A stretch of 10,229 bases of DNA, taken from assembly GCA_023227695.1 (NCBI GenBank), contig JALNVE010000097.1, positions 1 to 10,229 of the forward strand, in the 5' to 3' direction. Below the pieces are notes generated by a model. The model ran no database searches. It was not told where the DNA came from and worked only from the letters and a program-made list of their open reading frames with translations. How positions within the stretch are numbered: position 1 is the stretch's first letter; every line of letters starts with the position of its first letter. This document shows, one piece after another, positions 6,552 through 10,229 of this stretch. The stretch is from Paludibacteraceae bacterium (lineage in GTDB: Bacteria > Bacteroidota > Bacteroidia > Bacteroidales > Paludibacteraceae). The translations under genes were made by a program, and so were the position numbers.

Positions 6552-6827
6552 ATGACAAAAGCGGATATCGTTAATGAAATTTCAAAATCAACTGGAATCG
6601 ATAAACTTGACGTTTTGAAGACTGTTGAATCATTTATGGATGAAGTCAAGAAATCGTTAAGTAATGGAGACAATGTGTATTTGAGGGGATTCGGTTCTTT
6701 TATAGTTAAGAAAAGAGCAGAGAAGACTGCTCGTAACATATCAAAGAATACAACGATCATCATCCCAGAACACAACATTCCAGCATTTAAACCAGCAAAG
6801 ACTTTTGTCTCTGAGGTAAAGAAATAA
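6552..6827 (+). CDS. HU/IHF-family DNA-binding protein
   Basis: The 91-aa product is a standard-length HU/IHF protein. Its N-terminal helices are MTKADIVNEISKSTGI and DVLKTVESFMDEVKKSL. The GFGSF turn is at about residues 47-51, and the DNA-contacting beta arm includes KKRAEKTARNISKN. The closing helix starts at FKPAKTFVSEV, where many relatives have FKPGK. Such proteins bend and compact DNA as dimers. Which of the HU or IHF subunit names applies cannot be decided by eye. It is followed after 35 bases by a 29-aa basic ORF and then rng, all on the plus strand. Confidence 0.95.
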   Translation: MTKADIVNEISKSTGIDKLDVLKTVESFMDEVKKSLSNGDNVYLRGFGSFIVKKRAEKTARNISKNTTIIIPEHNIPAFKPAKTFVSEVKK

Positions 6828-6862
6828 AAGGATAATTAATAAACTTTTTAAATTTTAAGGAT

Positions 6863-6952
6863 ATGCCAAGTGGTAAAAAAAGAAAAAGACATAAAATGTC
6901 AACACATAAGCGTAAAAAAAGATTGAAGAAGAATCGTCATAAGAAACACTAA
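6863..6952 (+). CDS. 29-aa basic protein, bS22/mS38 (AURKAIP1/COX24)-like
   Basis: The ORF encodes MPSGKKRKRHKMSTHKRKKR followed by LKKNRHKKH, 29 residues of which about two thirds are Lys, Arg or His. The core KRKRHKM.THKRKKRLKKNRH resembles the AURKAIP1/COX24 domain found in mitochondrial mS38 and mycobacterial bS22, both small-subunit ribosomal proteins at the decoding region. I recall near-identical short proteins in Bacteroidetes annotated under this domain name. It starts 35 bases after the HU gene. The leader has AAGG two bases before the ATG, too close for a normal ribosome site, as is common in this phylum. A ribosomal role is inferred from the family. Too short for most gene finders, it is easily missed. 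Confidence 0.8.
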   Translation: MPSGKKRKRHKMSTHKRKKRLKKNRHKKH

Positions 6953-6984
6953 TGACGACGCTGTGTGATTTATCTTAAAAAAAG

Positions 6985-7030
6985 CAAGGACAAACTTAAT
7001 GGTCTTCCATCAGGTTTGTTCTTTGTTTTA
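6985..7030 (+). terminator. Possible terminator or attenuator between the basic ORF and rng
   Basis: GGACAAAC (6988-6995) pairs with GTTTGTTC (7014-7021), including one G-T pair and two further A-T pairs beyond. An inner ATGG/CCAT stem sits in the loop. A T-rich tail (TTTGTTTTAT) follows. It could end the HU-basic ORF transcript or act as a leader structure before rng. Confidence 0.45.
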
Positions 7031-7107
7031 TGGAGATTTCTAATACGAAAAACAATATTTCTGTTTGCGCTATCCAAGAATAGCTTTTTCAAAACATTAT
7101 TTTATAG

Positions 7108-8700
7108 ATGAATAGCGAATTAGTAATTGACGTTCAAGCATCCAAAATTTCTATCGCACTGTTGGAAGAGAAGAAGCTGGTTGAATTTAACAGGGAAATT
7201 CAATCCGAGACTTTTTCTGTCGGTGATATTTACTTGGCCAAAGTGCGGAAATTGATGCCCGGACTAAATGCTTCATTCGTTGATGTGGGCTACGAGAAGG
7301 GTGCTTTCCTTCATTATCAGGATTTAGGTCCGCAGTTCTCCTCTATGGTGGCATATACCAAGGAGTTACTGAATAACAGGAAGCATATTCCTTCATTATC
7401 CAAATTTCAATTAAAGAAAGACTTAGACAAGAACGGCTCTATTGCTGATGTGCTTGTTCAAGGTCAGGAAATCTTTGTGCAGATTGCAAAAGAGCCTATT
7501 TCGACCAAGGGTCCGAGACTTACGTCCGAGATTTCTATTGCAGGTCGTTATTTGGTGCTGATGCCTTTTGCCGACAAAGTTTATGTATCCCAAAAGATTA
7601 AATCTCAAGAGGAACGCAACCGTATCAAGCAGTTGATGCGGAGCATTAAACCGAAAAATTTCGGTGTGATTGTGCGTACCGTAGCTGAGGGCGTAGATGT
7701 GAAGGAACTTGATGCCGAACTCAGGGCGTTGGTAAAACGTTGGGAAGTAGGTATGGAGAAAGCCAGCAGATCATCCAAGTTGCCTATACTCCTTTGTGAG
7801 GAGAGCGGCCGTACGGTTAGTATTCTAAGGGATATATTCAACCCTTCATTCGAGAACATTCACCTTAACGACCGTAAGGTCTACGAGGAGGTCTGCGATT
7901 ACGTAAGACAGATTGCTCCAGAAAGAGTGGGTATCGTTAAGTTCTATGATGATGAACTGCCGATTTTCGATTACTTCGGAATCACCAAACAGATTAAATC
8001 TGGATTTGGAAGAACCGTTTCGTTTAAGAACGGAGCTTATCTGATTATAGAACACACTGAAGCTATGCACGTTATAGACGTGAATAGTGGAAATAAATCT
8101 AAAGCCGGAAATGATCAGGAAGAAAATGCCATCGAGGTGAATCTTGCTGCCGGTGATGAGATTGCACGTCAATTGCGCCTAAGGGATATGGGCGGTATCA
8201 TTGTCGTGGACTTTATCGATATGGTGAAGCCCGAAAACAGACAAAAGCTTTACGATAGGATGAAAGAAAATATGCTTCACGACCGTGCAAGACATAACAT
8301 CCTTCAGTTAAGCAAATTTGGATTAATGCAGATTACACGTCAACGGGTGCGTCCGGAGATGCACATCGAAACAGAAGAGGTGTGTCCAACGTGTTATGGG
8401 AAAGGTGTTTCACAACCTTCCATCTTGTTCGTGGATGCATTAGAGAACAAGATTGATTATTTGACGAACAGCTTAAAGATTAAGAGGTTTAAACTGATGG
8501 TTCACCCTTATGTCGCGGCGTTCATCAATCGAGGTTTTCCTTTCTTTACCCTGAAATGGAAATGGAAACGTAGGTTCAAGTCCTCATTCTCACTTATTCC
8601 TTCGCAAAGCCTTTCATTCCTGCAATATCAATTTTATGATGAGCAAGGAAATGAAATCGATTTGAGGGAGGAGGTAGAGACAGTCTCTACAAAAGGATGA
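7108..8700 (+). CDS. rng: Ribonuclease E/G family endoribonuclease
   Basis: The 530-aa product has the length and layout of RNase G. The N-terminal part has MNSELVIDVQASKISIALLE. An S1 RNA-binding domain spans about residues 36-130 (GDIYLAKVRKLMPGLNASFVDVG, GAFLHYQDLG). The RNase H-like/5'-sensor region follows, then the catalytic magnesium site with Asp324 in HVIDVNSGN and Asp368 in GGIIVVDFIDM. The zinc-link CPTC (Cys426, Cys429) supports dimer formation. A small C-terminal domain ends the protein; the long RNase E scaffold tail is absent. The enzyme cuts single-stranded RNA in rRNA maturation and mRNA decay. The ATG at 7108 fits the family start. It follows the basic ORF by 155 bases and has a strong terminator behind it. 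Confidence 0.96.
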   Translation: MNSELVIDVQASKISIALLEEKKLVEFNREIQSETFSVGDIYLAKVRKLMPGLNASFVDVGYEKGAFLHYQDLGPQFSSMVAYTKELLNNRKHIPSLSKFQLKKDLDKNGSIADVLVQGQEIFVQIAKEPISTKGPRLTSEISIAGRYLVLMPFADKVYVSQKIKSQEERNRIKQLMRSIKPKNFGVIVRTVAEGVDVKELDAELRALVKRWEVGMEKASRSSKLPILLCEESGRTVSILRDIFNPSFENIHLNDRKVYEEVCDYVRQIAPERVGIVKFYDDELPIFDYFGITKQIKSGFGRTVSFKNGAYLIIEHTEAMHVIDVNSGNKSKAGNDQEENAIEVNLAAGDEIARQLRLRDMGGIIVVDFIDMVKPENRQKLYDRMKENMLHDRARHNILQLSKFGLMQITRQRVRPEMHIETEEVCPTCYGKGVSQPSILFVDALENKIDYLTNSLKIKRFKLMVHPYVAAFINRGFPFFTLKWKWKRRFKSSFSLIPSQSLSFLQYQFYDEQGNEIDLREEVETVSTKG

Positions 8701-8723
8701 TGAGTGACCGTTGAAAAATTTTT

Positions 8724-8760
8724 GGAGGAAAGGATTTCGGATCCTTTCCTCCTTTTTTTT
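8724..8760 (+). terminator. Strong rho-independent terminator of rng
   Basis: A perfect 12-bp stem (GGAGGAAAGGAT with ATCCTTTCCTCC) has a TTCGG loop and is followed by eight T. It begins 23 bases after the rng stop codon. Confidence 0.95.
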
Positions 8761-8824
8761 ATTTGGGCTTTGCCCAAATAACCAATTAGACCAATTGGCC
8801 TAATCGGTTCCACCCTTTGGGTGG
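8761..8824. repeat. Three adjacent small palindromes (REP-like cluster)
   Basis: Directly after the rng terminator lie ATTTGGGC-TTT-GCCCAAAT (8-bp stem, 8761-8779), then an imperfect 10-bp inverted repeat AACCAATTAG/CTAATCGGTT with the palindrome CCAATTGG in its loop (8780-8809), then CCACCC-TTT-GGGTGG (6-bp stem, 8810-8824). Both outer hairpins have TTT loops. No T tract follows, so these are not ordinary terminators. Confidence 0.7.
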
Positions 8825-8864
8825 ATAATTTTTAAAACGATTTTCAACTCTCGTTCTAAAATGC

Positions 8865-8872
8865 TAATTTTG
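8865..8872 (+). promoter_or_regulatory. Promoter -7 element for rpe
   Basis: TAATTTTG fully matches TAnnTTTG and lies 59 bases before the rpe ATG. No clear -33 TTG is present. It is the only good match in the gap after the rng terminator. Confidence 0.5.
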
Positions 8873-8931
8873 TGACGGATTTGAGCTCAATAGGTTCCAA
8901 TCCTTATTCTGACTAATACAAAACAACAATT

Positions 8932-9582
8932 ATGGCTCATTTGATAGCTCCTTCTTTGCTCTCCGCTGATTTTGGTAATCTGCGTAAGGAGGTGGAGATG
9001 ATAAACAATAGCGAGGCCGATTGGCTTCATCTAGACATCATGGATGGCGTTTTCGTGCCGAACATATCTTTCGGTATGCCCGTCATTGCCAGCGTGAACA
9101 AATACTGCACAAAACCGCTTGATGCTCACTTGATGATTGTGGAACCCGATAAGTTTATCGACGATTTTCATCGTTTGGGTGCTGCCGTTTTGAATGTTCA
9201 CTACGAGGCTTGTGTGCACCTTCACCGTTCTATCCAACGCATCAAATCGTTGGGCATGAAGGCTGGTGTTACGCTTAACCCACATACTCCGGTTTCTGTT
9301 TTGGAGGAGATTGTAGCTGATGTTGATTTGGTGATGTTGATGTCTGTAAACCCAGGTTTTGGCGGACAGAAATTTATTGAAAACACCATCGACAAAACCC
9401 GTCGTTTGAAGGAGTTGATTTTGAAACGTAATTCTCAGGCTGTTATTGAGATTGATGGTGGCGTGAACTACGAGACAGGCAAACGCCTTTTGGAGGCTGG
9501 AGCCGATGTCTTGGTTGCCGGTAGCTTCGTTTTCGGAGCTGAAAATCCAACTGAGACAATTGCAAATTTGAAACGTCTTTAA
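8932..9582 (+). CDS. rpe: Ribulose-phosphate 3-epimerase
   Basis: The 216-aa product is full length for the family. This TIM-barrel enzyme interconverts D-ribulose 5-phosphate and D-xylulose 5-phosphate in the pentose phosphate pathway. Visible signatures are IAPSLLSADFGNL at the start, LHLDIMDGVFVPNISFG with metal ligands His33 and Asp35 (Asp38 nearby), DAHLMI with His66, MSVNPGFGGQKFI and EIDGGVN with Asp175, the catalytic acid. The last loop VAGSFVFGA binds phosphate. The gene appears to be transcribed alone: a promoter element lies 59 bases upstream and a strong terminator stands directly behind it. Confidence 0.98.
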   Translation: MAHLIAPSLLSADFGNLRKEVEMINNSEADWLHLDIMDGVFVPNISFGMPVIASVNKYCTKPLDAHLMIVEPDKFIDDFHRLGAAVLNVHYEACVHLHRSIQRIKSLGMKAGVTLNPHTPVSVLEEIVADVDLVMLMSVNPGFGGQKFIENTIDKTRRLKELILKRNSQAVIEIDGGVNYETGKRLLEAGADVLVAGSFVFGAENPTETIANLKRL

Positions 9583-9591
9583 GTTAAGATA

Positions 9592-9626
9592 AAGGGTCGA
9601 AACTTTCCTTTCGACCCTTCTTTTTT
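9592..9626 (+). terminator. Rho-independent terminator of rpe
   Basis: A perfect 11-bp stem (AAGGGTCGAAA with TTTCGACCCTT) has a CTTTCC loop, then C and six T. It starts nine bases after the rpe stop codon. Confidence 0.93.
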
Positions 9627-9724
9627 GAAATTTATTACTTGTTTGGTCTGCTAGGTCGGGAGATTGTTCGTTTGCTAAATCTCTTTTGATAGGACCGTTT
9701 CTTTCTGTTTTGTAATCTATTTGT

Positions 9725-10114
9725 ATGGAGTCTTTTTTGTTTTTGCATAAGATGCCGTTTGTCCGTTTGCTATTTCCTCTGCTTTTGGGAATCGTGTATG
9801 GCATGTATTTCTCATTCGGGAAGGTAGGGCTATTCCTGCTTGATCTTTTGGGTGTTGCTCTGTTTTTCTCGTTCATTTTGTCGTTTACCAAATTAAAGTA
9901 TCGGTTAGGGTGGATGTTCGGATTCTCGCTTACCTGTTTCTTGTTTTTGTTGGGCGCAATCCTTATTGATAAAGAAAAAACGGCTTTATGGATGCCTGAA
10001 AATGGTAGCGGTGATATCTTTTTGTCTGAGATCGTTTCTGCTCCCGAAGAGAGAAAATCGTCGATGAAATGTCTTGTCACACTTCAAAAAGTAGATCAGA
10101 AGAATGATTTGTGA
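9725..10114 (+). CDS. comEC: ComEC/Rec2 N-terminal fragment (DUF4131), interrupted
   Basis: The 129-aa product matches the N-terminus of ComEC, the inner-membrane channel for DNA uptake. MPFVRLLFPLLLGIVYGMYF forms the first helix, and two further hydrophobic segments follow (about residues 32-52 and 61-81). A DUF4131-type soluble stretch then starts (DIFLSEIVSAPEERKSSMKCLVTLQKV). Complete ComEC proteins are several hundred residues long, with the OB region, the competence membrane domain and often a metallo-beta-lactamase domain, none of which is present. The frame stops at the TGA that opens an inverted-repeat sequence reaching the window edge, so interruption by an inserted element is likely. 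ComEC and not another membrane protein is inferred from this N-terminal pattern. Confidence 0.7.
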   Translation: MESFLFLHKMPFVRLLFPLLLGIVYGMYFSFGKVGLFLLDLLGVALFFSFILSFTKLKYRLGWMFGFSLTCFLFLLGAILIDKEKTALWMPENGSGDIFLSEIVSAPEERKSSMKCLVTLQKVDQKNDL

Positions 10115-10229
10115 CCTATGGGTCAATTTGCGTGGTGCAACATGCTCTAATCTGCGATAAATGCTGGTGGTTTGAGAGATTCAAAACATTCAGAGCCAAA
10201 ATCGAGCAATGTAACTTCTCTATAGGTCA
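10112..10229. mobile_element. Possible small element or IS end interrupting comEC
   Basis: The stretch starts with TGACCTAT and ends, at the last base of the window, with ATAGGTCA, its exact 8-base reverse complement. The left end also contains a local palindrome TGACC-TATG-GGTCA. No transposase is readable inside. It could be a 118-bp MITE, the end of a longer insertion sequence cut off by the window, or chance. The second target-site copy is out of view. Confidence 0.35.

Noticed and set aside
9031..10080. 349-codon open frame on the minus strand
   Set aside because: It runs antisense through rpe, the rpe terminator and the comEC start. Its sequence has no recognisable domain and mirrors the codons of rpe, whose family motifs are unmistakable.
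10112..10229. Open minus-strand frame of about 25 codons inside the putative element
   Set aside because: It is too short, with no start and no recognisable transposase motif.

Overview
The window looks like a low-GC chromosomal segment from a member of the Bacteroidetes, most likely an uncultured gut- or rumen-type Bacteroidales. The evidence is the gliding/type IX secretion genes gldD, gldE and gldG, the ssb/HU/RNase G neighbourhood, a BspA-like leucine-rich-repeat protein, and repeated promoter elements of the Bacteroidetes form TAnnTTTG. The assignment rests on protein recognition by eye, not on a database search.

Layout, left to right. Positions 1-192 hold only a terminator and one copy of an 82-bp direct repeat. 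Positions 193-1320 (minus strand) hold a small secreted-looking 41-aa ORF that overlaps, by ATGA, a BspA-like LRR gene. That gene is split by what looks like an 8-nt deletion. The second copy of the direct repeat (1468-1548) follows, so the LRR cassette is bracketed by near-identical sequence. Next comes a minus-strand block read from right to left: ssb, gldE, gldD, gldG and a small bacterial PH-domain gene. It contains a terminator after ssb, separate promoters in front of gldE and gldD, and a terminator after the PH gene.

A divergent AT-rich promoter region (6257-6551) separates this block from a plus-strand group: an HU/IHF-family protein, a 29-aa very basic protein resembling the bS22/mS38 (AURKAIP1/COX24) family, and ribonuclease E/G (rng). 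A strong terminator and a run of three small hairpins follow. Then come rpe (ribulose-phosphate 3-epimerase) with its own terminator, and the N-terminal end of comEC, which stops exactly where a short inverted-repeat sequence begins at the right edge.

Functionally, GldD, GldE and GldG belong to the envelope machinery linked to gliding and type IX secretion. SSB, HU, the basic ribosomal-type protein and RNase G are nucleic-acid housekeeping functions. Rpe acts in the pentose phosphate pathway, and ComEC is the DNA-uptake channel. The points most worth a second look are the LRR cassette (broken gene, flanking direct repeats, coupled small ORF), gldG without gldF, the apparent absence of mutY from its usual place, the hairpin cluster after rng, and the interrupted comEC. 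I did not find a clearly new multi-gene system.
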